A stretch of 23,903 bases of DNA from a virus: IMG/VR virus record IMGVR_UViG_3300009008_003208, positions 1 through 23,903 of that record; one strand, given 5' to 3'. Below the pieces are notes generated by a model that was not told where the DNA came from, did no database searches, and saw only the letters and a list, made by a program, of their open reading frames with translations. Of this stretch, positions 7,334 through 14,514 are shown one piece after another (position 1 is the stretch's first letter; every line of letters starts with the position of its first letter). Position numbers and translations under genes: made by a program.

Positions 7334-8698
7334 CTACGAGATCGTGGCGCCCGTGCCCTTCACGAACGACTCGCCTCTACGGACGGCCGTGTCGCCCATC
7401 GAGTAGCTCGTGATGAGGATCTGGCCGCGCGCCGCCTTGGTTACGACGTCGACGACGATCTCGAGGTCATTTCCCCACATGCCGATCAGGAGGTCGTTCC
7501 AGTTGCCGAAGATGAGCCCGTGCTCGTTCGAGCCCGCGCCGAGCGTCTTCGAGATCTGGTTTGTGGTCCGGCCGGGGTAGCCGCCGAGCTCGCCCTCGCG
7601 GTACGTGCCGACCCAGAGGAAGACGGGGTAACCGGACACAACCGGCGTGCGCTTGAGCACGCCCGCCATGAGCGGGGTGGTCATCCAGGAGAGGGACCCG
7701 AGGTCGGCGTTCTTGTCCGCGACGAGGGCGGGCATCGTGGTGATGTCCTCGAGGTCCGGGACACCGCCCACGGGATGCGACTGCACGTCGGCCGCCGAGT
7801 AGATGCCCACGGGCTGCTTGTCCGTGCCCTTCCCGTGCAGCGCCCCGAGGTCGAGCGCCAGGCCGTGCCCGGTCGCGAGGTCGCTCCGGATGTCGGCCTC
7901 GACGTCGATCGAGGACATGACAAGCAGCTGGCGCGGGATCTGGACCTGGCCGATGAGCGTCTTCGGGGAGAGGGAGACGTACCCGTACGCGGGCTCCGAC
8001 TGCGGGGCGTCCGCCGGAGGGTTCTCCTCCATCCACGTGACGGAGGGCGCCCCGGTCTTCTTGTTGAAGTAGACGACGCCCTGAAGGCCGGGGAAGAGCC
8101 GCGCGCCGGCCACCAGCACGAGGGCGCGGTTCCTCAGGAGGTCGATCATGTCGGGCATGACCTGCTGGCCGACGAGGGTCGCCCCGCCGGTGGGCTGCGT
8201 CGTGCCGAGGACGCGCGCGCCGTCCAGCCCGAGCTCATCGTCGCCGCGCATGCGCCACGGGACGAGGATCCCGCCATGGTCCGCGCCCGTGCGGTGCTTG
8301 GCGAGCTCCTCGTGGACCTCAGCCTCGAGCCCGTCGTACCGGCTCCGCTTGCCGTCCATGATCTCGGCCTGCATGCGGATCGCGCGGTGGACCGAGTAGC
8401 GCTTCTTGTCCTTAGCCGGCATCGCCTCGAGCGACTCAGCCGACGGCTGGCCCGGGCCGCGGGTTCTGACGGCGTTCAGGATCTCTCGCGAGACTTGGTC
8501 GGGTGTGAGGCCCCGGCGGATCCACCCGGCCGCCTTGTCGGTCATCCCGTGTGCCTGGGCCATCTCCATGATCTCGGCCGCCTCGGCTCCTCTGTCGCGG
8601 ACCTCGACGTGCTCGGGCGGAGTCTCCTTCGGCGTGGCCACGACCTCGGGCGGCTTCGCCGGGGTCTCGGTGGGCTGCGTTCCTGCTGCCGTGCTCAT
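7334..8698 (-). CDS. Possible nested capsid-only product from an internal start
   Basis: Within the protease-capsid fusion, in the same frame, ATG at 8698 (Met208) would give a 454-residue protein made of the delta-domain-like segment plus the capsid. It is preceded by GGAAGGAG (8707-8714) with an 8-base gap, better than the site before the full-length start at 9319, where no strong Shine-Dalgarno is visible. Dual production would give excess capsid over protease. This parallels nested protease/scaffold genes such as lambda C/Nu3, but it is inferred from sequence and may be coincidence, since the bases also encode T-E-G-E. Confidence 0.55.
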   Translation of the reverse strand: MSTAAGTQPTETPAKPPEVVATPKETPPEHVEVRDRGAEAAEIMEMAQAHGMTDKAAGWIRRGLTPDQVSREILNAVRTRGPGQPSAESLEAMPAKDKKRYSVHRAIRMQAEIMDGKRSRYDGLEAEVHEELAKHRTGADHGGILVPWRMRGDDELGLDGARVLGTTQPTGGATLVGQQVMPDMIDLLRNRALVLVAGARLFPGLQGVVYFNKKTGAPSVTWMEENPPADAPQSEPAYGYVSLSPKTLIGQVQIPRQLLVMSSIDVEADIRSDLATGHGLALDLGALHGKGTDKQPVGIYSAADVQSHPVGGVPDLEDITTMPALVADKNADLGSLSWMTTPLMAGVLKRTPVVSGYPVFLWVGTYREGELGGYPGRTTNQISKTLGAGSNEHGLIFGNWNDLLIGMWGNDLEIVVDVVTKAARGQILITSYSMGDTAVRRGESFVKGTGATIS

Positions 8699-9319
8699 CG
8701 TGCATTCTCCTTCCGTGGCCGGTTCCTCGACCGTGAGCTCAATGAGATCGACGTCCGCCGCGTCGGCGCGGCCGAAGCCGACCTTGTGGTCCGCCGGGAT
8801 CGGTTCGGTAGAGACCTCGTAGGGCATCCACGTGCATCGGTAGGTGGCGATGCCGGTCTTCTTGTCCTTCGAGACCATCTCCATCGAGAGGACCTGGTAG
8901 CCGACCGACACCGTCGCGATGTGCCCCTCGCGGAGCATCGTCTCCTGCTCTTGGCCCAGCGGAATGGATGAAAAGCTCGCCATGCCTCGCAGGCGCTTGC
9001 GCTTCTCGTCGAGCTCGACGTCCGTTACCGAGCCGAAGTGCATGAGCCGCTGGTGTGACTTGATGAGGGGGAGACCGTTCTTCGCGCGGGAGAGGTCGAC
9101 GTCGCCCGGAGCGTGGGAGAGGATCTCGTCATAGTCCTCCCACGTGTCCCACGAGAACCGGCGGACGGGCTCTTCGCTCGAGAAGGAGACGGGATAGAGC
9201 CGGACCTCGTCCTCGCCGCCGTCCGCGCGGGATTCGAGCTCCACGTCGAAGTCGCGGTACTGGATGCGCGGCACCTTGATGGTGCGCGTCTTCCTCGTGT
9301 CGATCGGTGCGTTGCTCAT
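7334..9319 (-). CDS. Prohead protease-major capsid protein fusion (HK97-like)
   Basis: One 661-residue frame joins two proteins that are usually separate. Residues about 20-205 resemble HK97-type prohead proteases (peptidase U35): a His motif LPLIKSHQR (H89), a Ser motif TVSVGY (S138), and MPYEVSTEPIPAD with a candidate acidic residue. A Pro/Glu-rich linker and a helical delta-domain-like segment (about 208-340) follow. Residues about 340-661 form an HK97-fold capsid protein (VWYF-poor N-arm, YGYVSLSPKTLIGQVQIPRQ around 445-463, and a C-terminal GMWGNDLEIVVDVVTKAARGQ). The protease matures the capsid by cutting the delta domain. The gene heads the minus-strand late operon. An internal ribosome binding site and ATG (8698) may also yield the capsid part alone. 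Confidence 0.93.
   Translation of the reverse strand: MSNAPIDTRKTRTIKVPRIQYRDFDVELESRADGGEDEVRLYPVSFSSEEPVRRFSWDTWEDYDEILSHAPGDVDLSRAKNGLPLIKSHQRLMHFGSVTDVELDEKRKRLRGMASFSSIPLGQEQETMLREGHIATVSVGYQVLSMEMVSKDKKTGIATYRCTWMPYEVSTEPIPADHKVGFGRADAADVDLIELTVEEPATEGECTMSTAAGTQPTETPAKPPEVVATPKETPPEHVEVRDRGAEAAEIMEMAQAHGMTDKAAGWIRRGLTPDQVSREILNAVRTRGPGQPSAESLEAMPAKDKKRYSVHRAIRMQAEIMDGKRSRYDGLEAEVHEELAKHRTGADHGGILVPWRMRGDDELGLDGARVLGTTQPTGGATLVGQQVMPDMIDLLRNRALVLVAGARLFPGLQGVVYFNKKTGAPSVTWMEENPPADAPQSEPAYGYVSLSPKTLIGQVQIPRQLLVMSSIDVEADIRSDLATGHGLALDLGALHGKGTDKQPVGIYSAADVQSHPVGGVPDLEDITTMPALVADKNADLGSLSWMTTPLMAGVLKRTPVVSGYPVFLWVGTYREGELGGYPGRTTNQISKTLGAGSNEHGLIFGNWNDLLIGMWGNDLEIVVDVVTKAARGQILITSYSMGDTAVRRGESFVKGTGATIS
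8707..8714 (-). promoter_or_regulatory. Internal Shine-Dalgarno site in the capsid fusion gene
   Basis: Read on the minus strand the bases are GGAAGGAG, followed by 8 bases and ATG 8698. This is a near-ideal match to the 16S rRNA tail and to the preferred spacing. An out-of-frame ATG at 8705 is too close (1 base) to use it. It decides the nested capsid start if used. Confidence 0.6.
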
Positions 9320-9409
9320 GCGTCCACTGATGACGCATCCGAGAAGAGCGCACCAAACTAAATGTCATTTAGGTTGGTCGGCCTTCTCGCGGTGTGTCAG
9401 CGTGACCGC
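9320..9409. promoter_or_regulatory. Divergent intergenic region with probable promoters
   Basis: This 90-bp gap separates the minus-strand capsid operon from the plus-strand gpW-like/portal genes. It should carry promoters in both directions, and it is more AT-rich at 9353-9377 than the flanks. I could not fit a good -35/-10 pair in either direction. The main feature is the palindrome annotated separately. The position is inferred to be the switch point between two late operons. Confidence 0.5.
9353..9377. repeat. 25-bp imperfect palindrome at the divergence point
   Basis: The left arm CCAAACTAAAT (9353-9363) and the right arm ATTTAGGTTGG (9367-9377) pair at 10 of 11 positions around a GTC centre. 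The only mismatch is A9357 opposite G9373. The AT-rich core stands out in GC-rich DNA. It could be an operator for a dimeric regulator of the two divergent operons, or a recombination site. It also overlaps an upstream ATG (9362) of the plus-strand gene, which argues that the true start is the later one at 9410. Confidence 0.6.
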
Positions 9410-9967
9410 ATGACACAGGAGCTCACATCACTTCCTGAGTCGTTCGCGGCCGGCACGACGGTGAAGTACCGGAGACGGTTCACCGACTACCCGGCAAGCG
9501 ACGGCTGGACGCTCAGGCTCCATCTCGCGGGTGCTAGCGTGCTCGCCAAGACCGCCGACGCGGACGGCGACGACTTCATCCTGACGATCGCCGCGGATGA
9601 CACCGGAGGCGCGTTCGCTGCCGGGCTCTACAAGTGGGTGGAGCGCGTCAGCAACGCGGCGGGGGAGGTCTACGAGGTCGCGTCGGGCATCGTCACGATC
9701 CTTCCGAACCTCGCCGAGGCGACTGAGGGAAGCGAGCAGGAGTGGCTGGAGCGGGCCATCGCCGCCCTGAAGTCGCACATCGAGGGGCGGCTGCCCACGG
9801 CGATGGAGTCCTACCAGATCGCGGGCCGCGCGGTCTCCAAGATGCCGGTCAAGGAGGCCGTCGACCTCCTCACGAGCCTCGAGTCCCGCCTCGCGCGCCT
9901 GAAGAACCCGAACTTCGTGACCCGGCCAGTGCTCGTCTCGTTCACCGGAACGGGGTTTGACCGATGA
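9410..9967 (+). CDS. gpW-like head-tail connector protein with an extra N-terminal domain
   Basis: The chosen start is ATG 9410 (MTQELTSLPESF), giving 185 residues. An earlier ATG at 9362 lies inside a palindrome and adds a poorly coding 16 residues. Neither start has a strong ribosome binding site. Residues about 1-105 are beta-rich (VKYRRRFTDYPASDGW, GLYKWVERVSNAAGEVYEVA, GIVTILPNLAEA). Residues about 110-185 resemble gpW: LERAIAALKSHIEG, SYQIAGRAVSKMPVKEAVDL and LESRLARLKNPNF. Lambda gpW plugs the portal after packaging and is encoded next to it, as here. The stop overlaps the portal start as ATGA. I infer a two-domain version of gpW. The N-terminal domain is unknown. Confidence 0.7.
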   Translation: MTQELTSLPESFAAGTTVKYRRRFTDYPASDGWTLRLHLAGASVLAKTADADGDDFILTIAADDTGGAFAAGLYKWVERVSNAAGEVYEVASGIVTILPNLAEATEGSEQEWLERAIAALKSHIEGRLPTAMESYQIAGRAVSKMPVKEAVDLLTSLESRLARLKNPNFVTRPVLVSFTGTGFDR

Positions 9968-11538
9968 CGCGGCGGCCCTTCCATCAGCGGCTGGGCCGGG
10001 CGTTCCGGCTTGCCTGGCGGGAGGTCCGGGGCGCAAGGGGCGTCTTCGACGGGGCAGGCGTCCACCGGCTCCTGCTCGACTGGATCGCGCAGTCCCGCAC
10101 GGCGGACGACGAGATCCGTGGCGACATCAGGCTGCTCCGCGCCCGGGCACGCGAGCTCGGGCGGAACAACAGCTACGTCAAGCGCTACTTCCGGCTGCTC
10201 ACGAACAACGTGATCGGGCCCATGGGGATCAAGCTCCAGGCTCAGGCGCGGAGGGACGGAGAGCCGGACGCGGAGGTGAACGCCGCCATCGAGGCCGCGT
10301 GGAACGACTGGGCGAACTCGCCGGTCACCGTCGATGGCAGGCTCACGCTCCGCCGGTTCGAGAAGGTCATCCTGAAGACGATGGCCTGCGACGGCGAGGC
10401 GTTCGTGCGGCTTTGGAGAGGGTTCGAAGGGAACCCCCACCGCCTGGCCGTCCAGGCGATCGACGCAGATCTCATCGACGAGACCTTCAACCGTCCGCGC
10501 AGGGGGAGCGAGAACGAGATCCGGATGGGCGTCGAGGTCGACGCGCTCTCCCGGCCGGTCGGGTTCTGGGTGTGGAACAAGGGCGCTGCGTCCATCGTAG
10601 ACATCATGCGCGAGCGCTACTTCGTGCCAGCCTCGGAGATGCTCCACCTCTATGACCCCGAGCGCGTGAACCAGACCCGCGGGGTCACGTGGGTCCACTC
10701 GGTCATGGTTCCCGCGCACATGCTGAACGCCTACGAGGAGAGCGAGGCGGTCGCCGCGCGCATCGGCGCCTCGAAGATGGGCCTCTTCGAGAAGCGGTCG
10801 GACTCGGTGGTGGGGGACCTTGCGAGCGACGCGAGCCCGGCTGGGATGGAGGCCAACCCCGGCACGTTCGAGATCGTCCCTGACGGCTACGAGTTCAAGG
10901 CGTGGGAGCCCGAGCATCCGACGGCGCAGTTCCCGGCCTTCATCAAGCAGATGCTCCGCAAGATCGCCTCCGGGTTCAGTGTGTTCTACAACGTGCTCGC
11001 CAACGATGCCGAGGGCGTGAGCTACTCCACGATGCGTAGCTTCGCGCTCGTCGAGCGCGACGACTGGCGTTCCATCCAGCAGGACCTCATCGACATGTGG
11101 CGGCGGCCGCTCTACTCCGCGTGGCTCGGAATGGCGCTTCTGTCGGGAACGCTCAAGCTCGGTTCCCGCGATCCGTCACGGTACACGGCCGTCAGGCATA
11201 GGCCTAGAGGCTGGCAGTGGATCGACCCGGAGAAAGAGGCGAAGGCGGCCGTGCTCTCGATCCAGAACGGGCTCGGCACGCGCACCGGGTTCCTCGCCGA
11301 GAAGGGCGAGGACATCGAGGACGTGTTCGCCGAGCTCGCACGAGAGCAGGCGCTGGCAGAGCAATACGGCATTGCAATCTCGGAAGGCGCGGGTGCGTCC
11401 GAGGAGAAGCCCGAGAGCGAAGAGGATGAGTCCGCAGAGACACAGAGCCCCGGCGGGAACGGCGACGGGAGCAAGGCGGGCCCAGCCGTCTTGACCGGGC
11501 GGCATCAGGGTGTAGTGGCAGTGAGGCCGGGCGCGTGA
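9964..11538 (+). CDS. Portal protein (lambda gpB-type)
   Basis: This 524-residue protein has the lambda-type portal pattern. It starts with a basic N-terminus, then an Arg-rich helix pair (RARELGRNNSYVKRYFRLL, about 61-79), NNVIGPMGIKLQAQ, a FEKVILKTMACDGEAFVRLW core, LAVQAIDADLIDET, and VFYNVLANDAEGVSYSTMRS with ERDDWR after it. The portal is the dodecameric ring at one capsid vertex through which DNA is packaged and ejected. The last 60 residues are acidic and low in complexity (Glu/Ser/Gly-rich), a likely disordered tail. It overlaps the gpW-like gene by 4 bases, which suggests coupling. It points away from the capsid gene, which is unusual. Confidence 0.95.
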   Translation: MTRRPFHQRLGRAFRLAWREVRGARGVFDGAGVHRLLLDWIAQSRTADDEIRGDIRLLRARARELGRNNSYVKRYFRLLTNNVIGPMGIKLQAQARRDGEPDAEVNAAIEAAWNDWANSPVTVDGRLTLRRFEKVILKTMACDGEAFVRLWRGFEGNPHRLAVQAIDADLIDETFNRPRRGSENEIRMGVEVDALSRPVGFWVWNKGAASIVDIMRERYFVPASEMLHLYDPERVNQTRGVTWVHSVMVPAHMLNAYEESEAVAARIGASKMGLFEKRSDSVVGDLASDASPAGMEANPGTFEIVPDGYEFKAWEPEHPTAQFPAFIKQMLRKIASGFSVFYNVLANDAEGVSYSTMRSFALVERDDWRSIQQDLIDMWRRPLYSAWLGMALLSGTLKLGSRDPSRYTAVRHRPRGWQWIDPEKEAKAAVLSIQNGLGTRTGFLAEKGEDIEDVFAELAREQALAEQYGIAISEGAGASEEKPESEEDESAETQSPGGNGDGSKAGPAVLTGRHQGVVAVRPGA

Positions 11539-11558
11539 CCCGGTGAAGGAGATGAACC

Positions 11559-11981
11559 ATGAGCGCACTGTCCGACTATCTGGAGGCGAAGTACCTGGAC
11601 CACACCTACAACGGCGTCTCGTTCACGCCGCCCGCGGGCGTCTACATCGCGCTCTACACCTCCGACCCGACGGACGCAGACATGGGGACCGAGGTCTCGG
11701 GCGGGGGATACGCAAGGGTCCTCGTGAACCCCAGCGGGGGAGGAGCGCCTGAGTTCAACATCGCGGTGACGGACGGGGACGGCAAGCTCGTTGACAACGC
11801 CGACAGCATCACGTTCCCGACAGCCACGGCCGCCTGGGGTACCATCACGCACTTCGGCGCCAAGGACGCGGCCACCGGCGGGAACCTGCTCCACCACGGC
11901 GCGCTTGATGAGCCGCAGGTCGTCAACACGGGCGGGACCCTCAAGATCGCGGCCGGGGACCTGAAGCTGCGTATGGAGTAG
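11559..11981 (+). CDS. Small virion protein of a tail-fibre-annotated family
   Basis: This 140-residue protein begins at ATG 11559 with GAAGGAG eight bases upstream. The sequence SALSDYLEAKYLDHTYNG, then GVYIALYTSDPTDADMG, then TATAAWGTITHFGAKDAATGG, then ALDEPQVVNTGGTLKIAAGDL is very typical of a small phage family usually annotated as tail fibre or virion protein. It is all-beta. Its place next to the portal and before the repeat protein suggests another structural or adhesion part. I do not know its exact position in the virion. Confidence 0.7.
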   Translation: MSALSDYLEAKYLDHTYNGVSFTPPAGVYIALYTSDPTDADMGTEVSGGGYARVLVNPSGGGAPEFNIAVTDGDGKLVDNADSITFPTATAAWGTITHFGAKDAATGGNLLHHGALDEPQVVNTGGTLKIAAGDLKLRME

Positions 11982-12026
11982 CCGCACTGCGGCAGGCTCT
12001 CGAGGCCGCCGGGGAAAGTCACCGCC

Positions 12027-13187
12027 ATGATCTACATCGCGACGCTCCCGTTCCTGGAAGCCAAGAGCGGGAACATCACATACACGCCGCCATCCTCTTA
12101 CGTCGCCGCCACCGGCTCCGACGAGTGCCAGACCGGTCAGAGCATGTTCTCTGACACGAACTGGCGTGCGTTCTTCAGCTTCAACACCGCTAGCATCCCC
12201 AACAACGCGCAGATTGAGTTCGTGGGGTTCCTGATCTACCTCTCCAAGTACCAACCCTTCGGCATGCCCCAATACTACCGGCTCAAGTTCTCCATCGGCA
12301 CGTTCATCGGGGGAGCGCTCGACGGGACGGCAGAGGAGTTCAACGCCGGCACCTTGATGGTTACGCTGGACTCGAAGCCCGCCCACGGGACGCTCGTGGA
12401 TCTCGATGAGGACGGACACGGTCCCGAGGCGTACGTCAATCTCACCGGCGAGACCGACGTCAAGGTCTGGGACGACAGCACCCAGGGGAGCGGTGACCCG
12501 TCGTGGGGCATCGACTTCAACCGCAAGTACTCGAAGTGCAGGCTCCACATCATGTACACGATCCCGGAGGCCACGGCCACGGGACGCGGGTATGCGGGCG
12601 CTTCCGCGACCGTCACGGCGTCCGGCGTAGCCACGGTGACCGGGGTAGGAGCCGCTGCGGCCGCAGCGACTGTGACGGCCAGCGGGTCCTCCATCGTCAC
12701 TGGACGCGGATTGGCGGAGCTCGTTGCGTCCGTTGCCGCAGCCGGCGCGGCGACGACTACCGGTGTGGGGACTGCCGATGCGGTGGGATCGGTCACGGCT
12801 GTCTGCGCCTCTACGGCCACGGGTCGCGGCTCGGCACACGTGGTCCCAGTCGTTACCGCTGCTGCCAGTTCTACCGTGACTGGCCGGGGAGAAGCAGAAG
12901 CCGCCGCGACGGTTCTGGCACTCGCGGGGGCGACATCAACAGGACGCGGGACGGCACTCTGTGATGCGTGGACGGAGGAGCCGACGGCGTCCGCGATTGC
13001 GACAGGCCGCGGGATCGCGAGTTGCCGTCTCACCGCCGTCTGGTTCGAGCCCCTGGCGCGACACTTCGGAACCAGGTCTGTCGGGGCCTCGCATGCTCGG
13101 GCTAGGGCGGTGGCGTGGGCCCACAGCCGGTCGCTGCGGTGCGACCCGGAGGACGCCTGGGTCCGTGGACCGAGGAGGCTCCACTGA
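12027..13187 (+). CDS. Virion/adhesion-type protein with 20-residue TGRG repeats
   Basis: This 386-residue protein has two parts. Residues 1-180 form a beta-rich domain (YIATLPFLEAKSGNITYTPP, then FRLKFSIGTFIGG) ending in CRLHIMYTIP. From about residue 181 an Ala/Thr/Val/Gly-rich region repeats every 20 residues with TGRG or TGVG at 185, 205, 225, 245, 265, 285 and 305, then once more at 326. The linkers follow the pattern A-x-A-x-V-T-A-S/A-G. The C-terminal 50 residues (from about 335) are Arg/His/Trp-rich and less regular. Repeats like these build fibres or stalks. It follows small structural genes and precedes lysis genes, so I infer a tail or adhesion protein. The stop overlaps the next start by one base. 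Confidence 0.65.
   Translation: MIYIATLPFLEAKSGNITYTPPSSYVAATGSDECQTGQSMFSDTNWRAFFSFNTASIPNNAQIEFVGFLIYLSKYQPFGMPQYYRLKFSIGTFIGGALDGTAEEFNAGTLMVTLDSKPAHGTLVDLDEDGHGPEAYVNLTGETDVKVWDDSTQGSGDPSWGIDFNRKYSKCRLHIMYTIPEATATGRGYAGASATVTASGVATVTGVGAAAAAATVTASGSSIVTGRGLAELVASVAAAGAATTTGVGTADAVGSVTAVCASTATGRGSAHVVPVVTAAASSTVTGRGEAEAAATVLALAGATSTGRGTALCDAWTEEPTASAIATGRGIASCRLTAVWFEPLARHFGTRSVGASHARARAVAWAHSRSLRCDPEDAWVRGPRRLH
12567..13031 (+). repeat. Coding tandem repeats, 20-residue (60-bp) unit, about 8 copies
   Basis: Eight copies encode the TG-R/V-G motif, with the first seven in exact 60-bp register and the eighth shifted by one codon. The bases diverge while the residues stay, so purifying selection at protein level is likely. 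The exact count per strain may vary by slippage or recombination. Confidence 0.85.
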
Positions 13188-13567
13188 TGTCCGACCTTAC
13201 AGTTGAGATCACGGGGTTCGTGGTAGGCGATGACCTGGAGGTACGCCGCACCGTGACTGATCTCCCAGCCGCCATCGATACCGCGTGGCTCACAGTCAAG
13301 CACCATCCGAGACAGCCCGACAGCGACGCGAAGCTCCAGAAGAGGATCACGACGACGGACGTGCCGGGGACGGGTCAGATCGTGGAAGCAGGCGGGCCGG
13401 GTGTGGACGGGGACCTGCGGTTTGACCTAACGCCGGCGGACACCACGAACGTCGGCAGCAAACGCTACGTCCACGACATCCAGATCAAGCTCGTGACGGC
13501 CAAGATCTACACGATCGAGAAAGGCACACTCCAGCTCGCGGCCGGCGTCACCGAGACAACGACGTAG
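13187..13567 (+). CDS. Small phage protein, beta-rich, unknown
   Basis: The chosen start is ATG 13187 (MSDLTVEITGFVVGDD), with GAGGAGG upstream and a one-base overlap with the previous stop. A longer frame from 13115 overlaps the repeat gene and lacks support. The 126 residues are beta-rich, with an opening TVEITGFVVGDDLEVRRTV, a central KHHPRQPDSDAKLQKRITT and a closing VHDIQIKLVTAKIYTIEKG. It loosely resembles the first domain of the gpW-like gene (a repeated beta domain with an R-R-T pattern near the N-terminus). Its role is unknown. Position between fibre-like and lysis genes suggests a virion accessory part. Confidence 0.7.
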   Translation: MSDLTVEITGFVVGDDLEVRRTVTDLPAAIDTAWLTVKHHPRQPDSDAKLQKRITTTDVPGTGQIVEAGGPGVDGDLRFDLTPADTTNVGSKRYVHDIQIKLVTAKIYTIEKGTLQLAAGVTETTT

Positions 13568-13606
13568 CCGGGCACCCGCTGGAACCCGCCAGGAGGGAGG
13601 GGTGAC

Positions 13607-14101
13607 ATGACAAGCCGAGATCTCTTCGAACGAGCGATCGAGATCGTTCTCGCGCATGAGGGGGAGACGTACACGGATCACCCGAACGATCACGGCGGTG
13701 CGACGAAGTATGGCATCTCCCAGCGATTCAATCCCGACGTCAACGTGCGAGAGCTCACTCGCGCGCAGGCCATCGAGGTCTACTGGGAGCGGTACTGGCG
13801 CGGACGCCGATACGAGCAGCTTCCGGGAGCCGTTGCGATCAAGGTCTTCGACCTCGCCGTGAATCTCGGGGAACGGACCGTGATCTCCTGCCTGCAGCGA
13901 GCCCTGCGCGCCTGCGGCATCCGAGTGAAGATCGACGGGCGCCTCGGGCCGGAGACCTGGGATGCGGCTGGTCGAGCGGATGAAACAGTTCTCCTGGCAG
14001 CTCTGCGTTCGGAAGCCGCCGGCGAATACCGGCTTCGTGTCGCGCGAGACGCGGATCAGGCGACGTTCCGTAACGGTTGGCTCAATCGGGCCTACGCCTG
14101 A
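13607..14101 (+). CDS. Endolysin, glycoside hydrolase 108-type muramidase
   Basis: This 164-residue protein carries the EGG-type motif of family GH108: AHEGETYTDHPNDHGGATKYGIS, with the likely catalytic Glu at residue 18. It hydrolyses peptidoglycan to release virions. The C-terminal part (about 100-164: KIDGRLGPETWDAAG and LRSEAAGEYRLRVARD) matches the peptidoglycan-binding half seen in this family. No signal peptide is visible, so it needs the holin encoded next door. AGGAGGGAGG precedes ATG 13607. The stop is 11 bases before the holin start. Confidence 0.92.
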   Translation: MTSRDLFERAIEIVLAHEGETYTDHPNDHGGATKYGISQRFNPDVNVRELTRAQAIEVYWERYWRGRRYEQLPGAVAIKVFDLAVNLGERTVISCLQRALRACGIRVKIDGRLGPETWDAAGRADETVLLAALRSEAAGEYRLRVARDADQATFRNGWLNRAYA

Positions 14102-14112
14102 GAGGAGAGACG

Positions 14113-14514
14113 ATGCTCGGAACCATCATCGGAATCGTCGGGAAGATCGCGGGCTCGGTCGCCGAGCGCATCTTCCCGGACCCGGAGAATGAGCTCAAGC
14201 GCGTCGAGCTGCAGCAAGCGCTCCAGGCCGCCGTCCTCGAGCGCACCTCCGAGATCGAGAAGGCAGCTGCCGAGGTCGTGAAGGCCGAGGCGCAGGGCCA
14301 GAACTGGCTCCAGCGCACCTGGCGGCCCATTACGATGCTCGTGTTCGTCGCGCTCATCGTCGCCCGCTGGCTCGGCTGGTCAGCTCCCAACCTGACCCAG
14401 GCCGAGGCTCTGAAGCTCTGGGACATCGTCGAGATCGGACTCGGCGGCTACGTCATCGGCCGGACGGCGGAGAAGGTGCTGCCTGGGCTGGTGGACTCGC
14501 TGAAGAGGGGTTGA
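14113..14514 (+). CDS. Holin, 3TM-type family
   Basis: The start is ATG 14113 (MLGTIIGIVGKIAGSVAERI), with GAGGAGAGA just upstream. A longer frame from 14077 overlaps the endolysin. The 133 residues have one hydrophobic helix near the N-terminus, a charged central helix, then a WLQRTWRPITMLVFVALIVARW transmembrane segment, and a third helix (WDIVEIGLGGYVIG) before a basic tail. The W-R-P-I-T-M motif is typical of the 3TM-type phage holin family. It would open the membrane for the upstream GH108 enzyme. The two genes form a lysis cassette and end the plus-strand structural block. Confidence 0.85.
   Translation: MLGTIIGIVGKIAGSVAERIFPDPENELKRVELQQALQAAVLERTSEIEKAAAEVVKAEAQGQNWLQRTWRPITMLVFVALIVARWLGWSAPNLTQAEALKLWDIVEIGLGGYVIGRTAEKVLPGLVDSLKRG

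Noticed and set aside
8436-8705. An 89-residue frame starting at ATG 8705 just after the internal ribosome binding site
   Set aside because: Only one base separates GGAG from this ATG, and the product is His/Arg/Gly-rich shadow; the in-frame ATG 8698 fits better.
7520-8971. A 483-residue plus-strand frame opposite the capsid gene
   Set aside because: Same reason: Arg/Val/Leu-rich shadow with no domain, while the opposite strand encodes protease and capsid.
11505-12839. A 444-residue minus-strand frame opposite the fibre-type and repeat genes
   Set aside because: Arg/Gly/Val-rich antisense shadow; the plus strand has family-typical sequence and ribosome binding sites.
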